From HK-STAS-PATE-42 sp964461505 (GTDB lineage Bacteria; Patescibacteriota; Saccharimonadia; Saccharimonadales; HK-STAS-PATE-42): DNA of 23,602 bases. Below the pieces are notes generated by a model. It was not told where the DNA came from, did no database searches, and saw nothing but the letters and a program-made list of their open reading frames with translations. Numbering within the stretch: the first letter of the stretch is position 1; each line of letters starts with the position of its first letter. The position numbers were made by a program, and so were the translations under genes. Shown here piece after piece: positions 6,994-13,331 of the stretch. Location of the stretch: the NCBI GenBank assembly GCA_964461505.1, contig CAYWUW010000010.1:1-23602 (forward strand), in the 5' to 3' direction.

Positions 6994-8530
6994 TATTGTC
7001 AAAATTTGACCCTTCGGGGTCTTTTTTGTTTGTTCCCAATCTGTAAATCGTGCTCAATTGGGGGGTGTGAACTTTTGCAGAATTATCAACATAAAATTCG
7101 CCAATAAATAGGATTTGTTCACCCCCTTTGCGTTCGTCAAAAGAGATGGACCACCATTTGTCCTTAAGTTTCTGGGTGAAGTCCAAGGCGAATTTCACAA
7201 AGTCTTCACTCTCCATATCTACGTTCTGGGTCTTGGCTATGTCATCTTTAAGGGCTTCAAGTTGCTTATAATAGTCTTCAAGCACCAAGTTAAGGGCGTT
7301 CTTGGCCGCTCCTTCTGGCTCTTTTGCATAATCTACCGCCGTGTTGCGAATATCAACTTCAAGACGCTCCTTATTGGCCTTTAAGACACTAATACGCTGG
7401 ACAACGGAGCCACGCTGGTTACGCCATACCTTTATAAGAGCACGTTTGAAAGCGGCATCATCTGGTAAAAATTCCAGACTGTTAAGATGCGTATCAATAC
7501 CGTCATGTATTTTTTGGCGACTGTATTCTTTTCTGCACGTCCTGCAGCGATATGTAGGTTTCATGGGACGCTTCTTACCATTACGCCAGCCACGATCCTT
7601 TGCAAAACCAGAGAACTTACTATGTAGCTCCTCATGCTTACACTCGTAGTGTCTTATGAAGTTTGCCATCGGATATTCAGGATTATGCTTTAGACGAAGG
7701 CGAGGGTTGCGTTTAGAGATGATTGCAACAAGTCTCTCATGCTCCCTTACACTGAACATTGGTTCATGTAGCCCTTGCACGTTTTTTATATCACTAAAGG
7801 GACCTTCTTTTTTAATATCAATGATGCCGCAAAAATAACGGTCTTCAATGAGCTCGATGTAATGATTAACATCCATTTTCTTACCGCCACGAGTGCGGTA
7901 GCCTTGGTCATTCATCCATTTTACTGCTTGCTCTGGTGTATGCTGCTCATAAATTATAAGACGGCTCCCTTTTTGTAGAAGCTCAAAACGCTCAGGGTCT
8001 TTCACATGTAACCCAGCTATATCTGACTTCATATAACCTTGGTGTGGGTGCGAAATATAGTAGCCAGCGTTATAACGTGCTCTCATACGTGCAATGGTTG
8101 TCTCAGACCTAGCATCATTGTCTGTCTCAGCCTTGAAACCTTCAATGAATAGCATGAGTTTTGCATACTGGTCTCCACTGTTAAGGTGCCTTTGACCAGG
8201 ATCACAAAAGTAAAGCTGTACGCCAATCTGATTAAAGCAGACCTTGTAGTAAATCATCATCTCGACTTCACGCATAAGACGATTAACGAAGTCAATCAGC
8301 AGATATTTAACGTTTGGATTGCGTTTGCAGAACTTATAAATCTCTTCTAGGTCTTTACGCTTATAGTTTCTGCCCCTTTTACTAGAGCGTTGGACAGACC
8401 AAATATTCACTAATTCAAGGTCAAGTTCTTCAGCCACCTTTCTGACGCTTTCCTCTTGTGCATCTAAGCTATGTCCATCGCTTTGCTTCGGATCTGATAT
8501 ACGAATAAGTGCAACAGCTTGGTCTTTCAT
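6956..8530 (-). CDS. Large serine recombinase (integrase)
   Basis: The likely start is 8530 (MKDQAVALIRIS); the longer frame to 8599 adds residues with no family match. The 524-aa enzyme has an N-terminal resolvase domain with Arg10 and nucleophile Ser12 in LIRIS, SLDAQEE near 20, and the catalytic arginine helix NRLMRE (Arg84, Arg87). A recombinase domain follows with HPHQGYMKSD and RTRGGKKMDVNHYIEL. Next come a zinc-ribbon-like part (Cys297, Cys329, Cys332 in CRTC) and a coiled coil (about 372-432). It would insert and excise the element at ssrA. The final residues VELVGIAPTSD are the antisense of the tmRNA 3' end, and the stop lies in attL. The tmRNA terminator hairpin (7008-7027) also lies inside its coding sequence. 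Serine rather than tyrosine integration at ssrA is the less usual arrangement. Confidence 0.93.
   Translation of the reverse strand: MKDQAVALIRISDPKQSDGHSLDAQEESVRKVAEELDLELVNIWSVQRSSKRGRNYKRKDLEEIYKFCKRNPNVKYLLIDFVNRLMREVEMMIYYKVCFNQIGVQLYFCDPGQRHLNSGDQYAKLMLFIEGFKAETDNDARSETTIARMRARYNAGYYISHPHQGYMKSDIAGLHVKDPERFELLQKGSRLIIYEQHTPEQAVKWMNDQGYRTRGGKKMDVNHYIELIEDRYFCGIIDIKKEGPFSDIKNVQGLHEPMFSVREHERLVAIISKRNPRLRLKHNPEYPMANFIRHYECKHEELHSKFSGFAKDRGWRNGKKRPMKPTYRCRTCRKEYSRQKIHDGIDTHLNSLEFLPDDAAFKRALIKVWRNQRGSVVQRISVLKANKERLEVDIRNTAVDYAKEPEGAAKNALNLVLEDYYKQLEALKDDIAKTQNVDMESEDFVKFALDFTQKLKDKWWSISFDERKGGEQILFIGEFYVDNSAKVHTPQLSTIYRLGTNKKDPEGSNFDNMVELVGIAPTSD
7008..7027 (+). terminator. Rho-independent terminator downstream of tmRNA
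   Basis: GACCC-TTCG-GGGTC is followed by TTTTTT, a textbook tetraloop terminator starting 15 bp after the CCA of ssrA. It lies on the element side of attL, within the antisense strand of the recombinase gene. The tmRNA therefore currently terminates in element-derived sequence. Confidence 0.85.
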
Positions 8531-8651
8531 AATGCAACCCCAAATGCACAAATGGTAGCCAAAGGGAACGGCTCGGCAAAGTCGTAATTTGACTGCCATT
8601 TGTATTCTTGAAGTATCTTGAAAAGTATCATGCCGAGCTCTCCCTGTTACA

Positions 8652-8858
8652 CTATGTGCGTTTATTTGATTCTATATCTAATCTTTCATATATGCTATAC
8701 AACCATAAGCAATATTCGTCCAGGTCTGCTTTATTGTAAGTGTCTGGTTGCTTAGGAGTTTCAGACGTAATTTCTGTAGGAACGACAAAATCACCCGCTG
8801 GCTCTCGCTGTGGGCTTATTTCGTTATATACAAATTGTATTTTGGATTGGTCATCCAT
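8652..8858 (-). CDS. Small acidic hypothetical protein of the element
   Basis: A 68-aa acidic, proline- and threonine-rich N-terminal part (to about 40) precedes a short helix, DLDEYCLWLYSIYERLDI. I recognise no family. It lies about 120 bp upstream of the recombinase on the same strand. Small proteins in this position are sometimes excision (directionality) factors, but this one shows no DNA-binding motif and is not basic, so I would not assign that role. No clear SD precedes the ATG. The coding status is plausible, not certain. Confidence 0.5.
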   Translation of the reverse strand: MDDQSKIQFVYNEISPQREPAGDFVVPTEITSETPKQPDTYNKADLDEYCLWLYSIYERLDIESNKRT

Positions 8859-9052
8859 TTCTTATTCGGTACTCGAAAGTATCGAAAAAGGAGTGGTTAG
8901 ACCTGAAGAAAGTGTATATGTGTTCTATGACACCAAGACACTCACTATCGTACTTCCAATTATACGCTTTAACATAAGCGTTGTCAAGTCGAAATTAGGG
9001 TTTTTGAGATAATAAGAAGAGAGGGAACGTCGAAAAATAGAAAGGAGGATCG

Positions 9053-9280
9053 ATGATTAAGCAAGCAGTAGGCAGACCGCCTAAATTAACCTACAAGACG
9101 ATGTTCAAGTTAGCTGATGCGATCCAGCATAACTCTACTATTGAGGAGGCATGTCGTTATGCAGGTATAAGCCGAAGTACATATTTTTCATATATGAATA
9201 ACGAAGTGTTTGCGGAAAGAATGAAAGACGCTAAAGAAAGCCGAAATAAAGTGTCGTTTTGTTTCTGTACATATTTCTAG
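9053..9280 (+). CDS. Helix-turn-helix protein, terminase-small-subunit-like, possibly truncated
   Basis: The 75-aa product begins MIKQAVGRPPKLTYKT, typical of the phage-type HTH found at the N-terminus of some terminase small subunits and transposition proteins. The HTH itself is TIEEACRYAGISRSTYFSYM (about 29-48), followed by a helix FAERMKDAKESRNK. The last residues (VSFCFCTYF) look unlike the family and may come from a frameshift or truncation, because relatives usually continue for many more residues. A strong AGGAGG (9043-9048) lies 4 bases before the ATG. It could regulate the element or be a remnant of a phage packaging gene. It is divergent from the small acidic ORF. Confidence 0.75.
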   Translation: MIKQAVGRPPKLTYKTMFKLADAIQHNSTIEEACRYAGISRSTYFSYMNNEVFAERMKDAKESRNKVSFCFCTYF

Positions 9281-9363
9281 AAACTTCAGTTGATTTTGTT
9301 AGGTTTTTAAGAGTTTCGATGTCCAATAAATAGCGTTGCTGACGCATACTCCCAAAATAAAAT

Positions 9364-9390
9364 TTGTGGATACTAACCTCTCATCCACAA
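9364..9390. promoter_or_regulatory. 8-bp inverted repeat just before the C39-like gene
   Basis: TTGTGGAT (9364-9371) and ATCCACAA (9383-9390) form a perfect dyad with an 11-bp spacer. It ends 10 bases before the ATG at 9401. It could be an operator or a leader hairpin limiting ribosome access; it is not a terminator because no T-run follows. Confidence 0.5.
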
Positions 9391-9400
9391 GACATCAAAG

Positions 9401-10129
9401 ATGAACGAATTTAATGTGTTCTCTGGGCTCTCTGGAGCTCATTGGAGACGTTTTTGGACAAAAGATGAGTATTATTGCGTCCCAGTGGATAATGCTGTTT
9501 ATCCCTGTTATTATGTAGCTATCATGTTACGAGCAACACCAGACAATTCTCGTTATATCCCGTTTACTCAACAGCCTTCTTGCTGCGTACCAACCTGTAT
9601 TCAAATGGTTATGTACAAGAATGGCATACCGCTTGTTCCAGCCGAAGAGATTGGCTACCATCTCGGTCTGATCGTTCATCCTGACAGAAGTAAGTATTTT
9701 TATAATGTTCGTACATCAACCGAGAAACCGCCAGCAGGATACGGCACTCGCATATACTTACCTGAGTTTGAGCCAAATGTCGCCTTCAAAAACCTTAACA
9801 TTCCGTTACATTTAACAGTAAAACCAATCTCGGAAATTGATAATCCTAGCGAGCTAGTAAGTCTGCTCAATGAAGTTGAGACAAGTAACAACGATGCCTT
9901 GTTGTGCTTCAACCACGGGGTTTTAGTAGGCGACAGCGAAAAAGACTGGGGTCATGTTGTAGTCTTTGACCGTATCGTTGATGGCAAAATACGCATTATT
10001 GACCCTAGCCCAGAGCATCCAAAATGGCGACTTTTTAAGGCTGAACAAATGTTCGAAGCAATGAGCAAGCACGGAGAAAAACGTTCAGGCGGTATCTGGC
10101 TAATAACTAACGAGGCAAAAAGTGTCTAG
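9401..10129 (+). CDS. C39-like (papain-fold) cysteine peptidase
   Basis: The 242-aa product has the layout of peptidase C39-like enzymes. There is a Gln-Cys motif QQPSCCVPTCIQMVMYKNG, with Cys62 in CVP standing where the family has CGP, and Gln57/58 as the likely oxyanion residue. AEEIGYHLGL follows, then the late His185 in WGHVVVFDRI and Asp201 in IIDPSP. No signal peptide, TM segment or ABC transporter domain is seen, so it is probably cytoplasmic and not a bacteriocin exporter. Substrate is unknown; proteases, transglutaminases and amide hydrolases share this fold. Its stop overlaps the GTG of the dehydrogenase gene by 8 nt, so the two are translationally coupled and probably act together. 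The start at 9401 lacks a good SD; an internal Met42 is possible. Confidence 0.72.
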   Translation: MNEFNVFSGLSGAHWRRFWTKDEYYCVPVDNAVYPCYYVAIMLRATPDNSRYIPFTQQPSCCVPTCIQMVMYKNGIPLVPAEEIGYHLGLIVHPDRSKYFYNVRTSTEKPPAGYGTRIYLPEFEPNVAFKNLNIPLHLTVKPISEIDNPSELVSLLNEVETSNNDALLCFNHGVLVGDSEKDWGHVVVFDRIVDGKIRIIDPSPEHPKWRLFKAEQMFEAMSKHGEKRSGGIWLITNEAKSV

Positions 10130-11027
10130 CGACGTAGGTATTGCTGAGGGCAAACTTGTTGTTATAGCAAACGTACATTTGCTACCTGAAACACAAAACA
10201 AAATCAAGGAATTGTTCGATTCATCTATTGAATTTCCCGAAGACGATAGCCAACCAAACGAACAGGTGTTAATAGAGCGGACTGGCGATGCAGAAATAGT
10301 CCTTATAAGCCCAGGCACCCAAATAACTACTTCGTATCTTGATGCTTGCCCTCATGTTAAATACATTGGCATTTGTGGAACGGCAAAGGAGAACGTAGAC
10401 CAGGAAGCTGTAGCAAGCAGGAATATAGTTTTGACTAATGTTTCTGACTACGGAGACGAACCAGCGGCAGAGTTTATTTTCATGCAACTAGAGTATCTAG
10501 CGAGAGGCATTGGACAGTACCAATGGAAAGAGTATCCCACCGAACTTATGGGTAAGACCATCGGGATCATTGGTCTTGGAGCCTTAGGGCAAGCTGTTGC
10601 TCGTTTAGCCTTAGCGTACAAAATGAATGTGCTCTATTACAGCAGAACTCGTAAGCCAGACTGGGAACAGCAAGGTCTGCAATACAAAGAAAAAGCTGAC
10701 CTATTACCTAGTAGTAACGTAATCATTGTTAGTACGCCAAGTAATCTACAGGCCCTGGACAATAATGATTTTTCACACATCAAACCCAACAGTGTTCTAG
10801 TTCAAGCTAGTATGGGTAATTGTCTGGATAGAGACGGTTTCATCAAATGGATCGGCGAAAATAACAATTTTGCAATGTTTGATTACTCTGCTGGCAGTGA
10901 GAGCTATGATGCTTACAAAGATTTACCCCACGTAGTTTTTCCAAAAATAGTAGCTGGACACACACACGAGACGAAACGAAGGCTTGGCGATAAAATCATT
11001 GAAAATCTCAAGCAGTATCTTGGGTAA
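10122..11027 (+). CDS. D-2-hydroxyacid dehydrogenase-family protein lacking catalytic residues
   Basis: The 301-aa product starts at GTG 10122, with GAGG 6 bases upstream and overlapping the previous stop. It has the two-part D-isomer 2-hydroxyacid dehydrogenase plan, with a Rossmann domain GIIGLGALGQAVARLAL (GxGxxG at 151-156) and SNVIIVSTPSNLQALDNNDF. The usual catalytic Arg in the ARG motif is Met231 (QASMGNCLDRDG), and the usual PH histidine is Lys275 (FPKIVAGHTHET), judged by eye. If so it may bind NAD without normal oxidoreduction, act as a sensor, or use different chemistry. Coupling to a cysteine-peptidase-fold gene suggests one small pathway or complex. Fold confidence is high; function is unknown. 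Confidence 0.85.
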   Translation: MSSDVGIAEGKLVVIANVHLLPETQNKIKELFDSSIEFPEDDSQPNEQVLIERTGDAEIVLISPGTQITTSYLDACPHVKYIGICGTAKENVDQEAVASRNIVLTNVSDYGDEPAAEFIFMQLEYLARGIGQYQWKEYPTELMGKTIGIIGLGALGQAVARLALAYKMNVLYYSRTRKPDWEQQGLQYKEKADLLPSSNVIIVSTPSNLQALDNNDFSHIKPNSVLVQASMGNCLDRDGFIKWIGENNNFAMFDYSAGSESYDAYKDLPHVVFPKIVAGHTHETKRRLGDKIIENLKQYLG

Positions 11028-11094
11028 AATCGCTGTTTACTCATTATTGTATAGTATGTTTTTTAACAGGGGTGGGCGAAAACAACACAAGCAC

Positions 11095-11166
11095 TTGACA
11101 AGCACATATGTCGTTAAAAATTAGGGTCTACCTCTGTTAGGGTAGTCCGCACAATCTTTATTGTGC
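11095..11166 (+). promoter_or_regulatory. Candidate promoter and leader hairpin upstream of the ROK gene
   Basis: A consensus TTGACA (11095-11100) has no strong -10, only A-rich sequence near 11114-11122. It is followed by CTACC/GGTAG complementarity and a perfect 8-bp stem CGCACAAT-CTTT-ATTGTGCG (11148-11167). No T-tract follows, so this is more likely an operator or leader structure than a terminator. Confidence 0.35.
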
Positions 11167-11214
11167 GACACAGGCACAAAGCATAATCACCTTGTATAAT
11201 ACCAGATAAAGTGC

Positions 11215-11220
11215 TATAAT
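11215..11220 (+). promoter_or_regulatory. -10 box giving a probable leaderless ROK mRNA
   Basis: A perfect TATAAT ends 7 bp before the ATG at 11228. The expected transcript start therefore falls at or next to the start codon, and no SD is present. TTGTAT lies 17 bp upstream (11192-11197) as a weak -35. A second TATAAT is at 11195-11200. Confidence 0.55.
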
Positions 11221-11227
11221 ATACCAT

Positions 11228-12001
11228 ATGTTTATATCTATTGACGCAGGTGGAACTAATACCCGTGTTGCTGGTGCTGCTGAATTAGCAAATCCAGTGT
11301 TTGAGGGTGAACCACTACGTCGTAAGAACTCTCACGATTTTGAAAATGATTTAGCCTTCATGGTTGAGGCTGCCCTTGAGATTGCAGACGGTGAGCCTAT
11401 AGAAGCGGTTGGCATTGGAACGCCTGGATCACCTAATCAGGATAAGACAGAAATTAGATCTGCGAAAAACCTTGCAAGCTGGGCTGGTAAGCCCCTAGTT
11501 GCTTCATTATCAGAGGGACTTGGTGGCTGTCCTGTCTTTTATGATAATGACGTAACGGCTGCTGGTCTTGGTGAAGCGTACTATGGACATACAGATGGAG
11601 ATTTTGACTATGTGATTTGGGGTACTGGAATTGGTGGCGGTGGTATAAGACACAGAGACAGCAAGCCAACAGTAGAAGTTTTGAACTGGCGAACTTACTT
11701 CGCTGACTGGGAAACAGATAACGGTGGTGCTGAGTTAGCAAAGAGATTTGGTAAAGCACCAGAGGAATTTACGATTGCGGACTGGGAAGTTGTTGCGAAA
11801 GATTTCAAACGGCACTTAGTTAGTTATCTTGAAACACACAGACCACGGGCTATCGTATTTGGTGGCGGACTAGCCGTAAGGCATACCGAAATGATAGAAG
11901 AAGCTGGTCGTAATATCGGTACACCAACAGAGGTTACTAAGTTTGGTGACGACAGTGGTCTTATGGGTGGCTTTGGTCTTATAAGAAGTGGGTTAGCTTA
12001 G
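11228..12001 (+). CDS. ROK-family kinase-like protein, minimal form
   Basis: ROK proteins are sugar kinases or sugar-responsive regulators of the actin/hexokinase fold. The 257-aa product has the phosphate-1 loop DAGGTNTR (6-13), GIGTPGSP (62-69), the catalytic-Asp region YDNDVTAAG (Asp108 likely) and the phosphate-2 loop GTGIGGGG (132-139). A late adenosine motif IVFGGGLA also matches. There is no N-terminal HTH, so it is an enzyme rather than a repressor. It is shorter than the usual about 300 aa and lacks the GH...CxCGxxGCxE zinc motif normally following the GTGIGGG loop; instead there is a divergent ADWETDNGGAELAKRFG stretch. The substrate could be a sugar or sugar derivative. It sits 200 bp after the dehydrogenase gene with its own promoter. 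It has no uptake-like motif. Confidence 0.88.
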   Translation: MFISIDAGGTNTRVAGAAELANPVFEGEPLRRKNSHDFENDLAFMVEAALEIADGEPIEAVGIGTPGSPNQDKTEIRSAKNLASWAGKPLVASLSEGLGGCPVFYDNDVTAAGLGEAYYGHTDGDFDYVIWGTGIGGGGIRHRDSKPTVEVLNWRTYFADWETDNGGAELAKRFGKAPEEFTIADWEVVAKDFKRHLVSYLETHRPRAIVFGGGLAVRHTEMIEEAGRNIGTPTEVTKFGDDSGLMGGFGLIRSGLA

Positions 12002-12017
12002 AGTATAGATAGTTAGA

Positions 12018-12032
12018 GGGGGCTAAAGCCCC
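12018..12032. terminator. GC-rich hairpin after the ROK gene
   Basis: GGGGC-TAAA-GCCCC (12019-12023/12028-12032) lies 17 bp after the ROK stop. No T-run follows on either strand, so it is at best a weak terminator or an mRNA 3'-end stabiliser. Confidence 0.4.
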
Positions 12033-12316
12033 AAGGGGTTATCTACATCTGTTGCCCGTTTTTCACGGTATTTATAGTCTAAGTAATCGTCCCAGAGTAA
12101 ATCACGCCAGCGACGTACTTCCTCGATAATGAGGGGTGAACTTTTTTCGAGGTGCTCCACCATAAGGAAATTATCATTGAATATGAAAGAACGTTTTTCA
12201 GGCAAACTAATTCGGAACTCAGGCTTAGCTTTCGCTTTACTCTTCGGATCCCATGCTTTTGCCGGATGCAGCTTAGATACACCAGCAAATCCTGAGTCGG
12301 GAATAGTAACCGACAA
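12023..12316 (-). other. Doubtful minus-strand ORF overlapping the lipoprotein start
   Basis: A 97-codon frame ends in LIIEEVRRWRDLLWDDYLDYKYREK, a helix that looks protein-like. The first half, however, is the antisense of the lipoprotein signal peptide. If real, the coding part is probably only the last 46 codons (from Met at 12163). No SD or promoter supports it. Confidence 0.25.
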
Positions 12317-12629
12317 AGAGACTAAAAAGGTAGACGGTGTTTGCTTACTAAGTTCAAATAACGTTTGTTTGATGTATGATGAAGAAACTGAATATAAAAT
12401 AAAAGTGGCAGCATGCGGACGTCTAGGGGGCGAAACAATCTTAATAGATGAAGATTATGCCAGAAGACGCCTCCAGAGCCCTTCAGATTTTCCCATAATT
12501 GAAAAGGGGGTGGCAGTAAAGAAGGAGGAAGGAAAAGACAATACTCAAGAAACTACCTGTGGCCATACTTTTGATGTAAGCAAGGCAGAATACGAGAGTG
12601 CTAAGCTAGGCGATTTTTATACAGACTAA
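12183..12629 (+). CDS. Small secreted lipoprotein, unknown function
   Basis: I choose the start at 12183 (MKERFSGKLI), giving a classic lipoprotein signal. It has basic residues, the hydrophobic SGLAFALLFGSHAF and lipobox FAGC, with Cys28 as the lipidated residue; the alternative upstream Met would spoil the signal. The mature part of about 120 residues is charged, with four more cysteines (in VCLLSSNNVCLMY, AACGRLGG and TTCGHTF) that could form two disulfides outside the cell. I recognise no domain. AAGGA lies 14 bases upstream, which is distant for an SD. The gene lies within the integrated element, so it may be a cargo surface protein; function cannot be assigned. Confidence 0.78.
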   Translation: MKERFSGKLIRNSGLAFALLFGSHAFAGCSLDTPANPESGIVTDKETKKVDGVCLLSSNNVCLMYDEETEYKIKVAACGRLGGETILIDEDYARRRLQSPSDFPIIEKGVAVKKEEGKDNTQETTCGHTFDVSKAEYESAKLGDFYTD

Positions 12630-12733
12630 TCACTCTAGCAGTAATCGCTCGTTTTCCCATCGCCATCAAGCGAAGACTGAGTTTTATCTCGGTACTGTAA
12701 TCCCTATCAACACAACCTAAAAAAAGACGGATA

Positions 12734-13210
12734 ATGCTAGGTAATAATATCAGTAAATTTTTAGAAATGAATCCTTTCGAATTTGATCAATCCGAAAATG
12801 GTTGGCGATCGCTCATCGGCAACACGCCAGAAGAACAAATCGCAAACTTAATCCTTGATTACATAAAAACAAATTCCAATAAGTTTAGCGATGAAACTCC
12901 ACCGATAGATTTACTATATTTTCATGCCGGACAATCCTTTGCTTACGCTGGAACAAAATACTACAAACAAGCAATTCAATACTTTAAAAAAAGCTACAAG
13001 CCCGGCAAAGAATTCTGGAATGCCTACGTAAACGGAACAATCGCATTCTTACAACAAAATAAAGATGAGGTTGATAAACAAATTAAGTTTATTCAAGATT
13101 CCGCAGTCGCAGAACAAAACAAGCGCGGCGGCAACATCAAAATTCTCAAAAACTTCTCTAAATATCTAGAACAAGGAATAACAGATTACGAAAAAGCCTA
13201 CAGCACCTAA
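12734..13210 (+). CDS. TPR-like helical protein, paralogue A (element copy)
   Basis: The 158-aa all-helical protein has the sequence landmarks FEFDQSENGWRSL, IANLILDYIKTN, LLYFHAGQSFAYAG-x-KYYKQAI-x-YF, FWNAYVNGTIAFL and KRGGNIKILKNFS. The middle part has the A-G-x-x-x-Y-x-x-A-I pattern of a tetratricopeptide-type repeat, so it may bind another protein. No signal peptide or catalytic motif is seen. Its stop lies 4 bp before attR, so it is the last gene of the element. A clear paralogue (roughly half identical by eye) lies outside attR at 14990-15511. Two motif cores (12890, 13084) occur in it, unlike the rest of the element. This may indicate a chromosomal origin or simply chance in A+T-rich DNA. 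Confidence 0.82.
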   Translation: MLGNNISKFLEMNPFEFDQSENGWRSLIGNTPEEQIANLILDYIKTNSNKFSDETPPIDLLYFHAGQSFAYAGTKYYKQAIQYFKKSYKPGKEFWNAYVNGTIAFLQQNKDEVDKQIKFIQDSAVAEQNKRGGNIKILKNFSKYLEQGITDYEKAYST

Positions 13211-13213
13211 AAT

Positions 13214-13301
13214 CGTAAAAACCCAAGAACAATAAACATGTTGAACAGCCACTAATCAGTTAACTAATCGGACGTGGGGGCAATCCCCACCAGCTCCACC
13301 A
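13214..13301. repeat. attR, displaced 3' end of ssrA
   Basis: This is the right copy of the 88-bp repeat. It matches attL except T6971 to G13279, which removes the conserved U at the first position of the T-loop. With no tmRNA 5' part beside it, it is a non-functional remnant, consistent with relaxed selection. Confidence 0.88.
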
Positions 13302-13331
13302 GTATTTTTTGCAATAGCATATAGTTATTTT

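Larger units (their letters stand above)
6906..13301. mobile_element. 6.3-kb integrative element in the 3' end of ssrA
   Basis: An 88-bp direct repeat (6906-6993 and 13214-13301, one mismatch) containing the 3' end of tmRNA brackets about 6.3 kb. A large serine recombinase gene sits immediately inside the left copy. The interior carries accessory genes unlike the flanks. It lacks the uptake-like motif that is frequent elsewhere, with no core between 6904 and 12889. No conjugation, capsid or replication gene is recognisable, so the element is probably a minimal genomic island, perhaps mobilised by uptake or by a helper. Serine recombinases usually need only a short core, so an 88-bp identity is more than integration requires. 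It probably reflects preservation of the gene's 3' end. Confidence 0.88.

Noticed and set aside
8530..8599. Longer N-terminus of the recombinase
   Set aside because: The extra 23 residues have no resolvase similarity, and the domain starts naturally at the internal Met.
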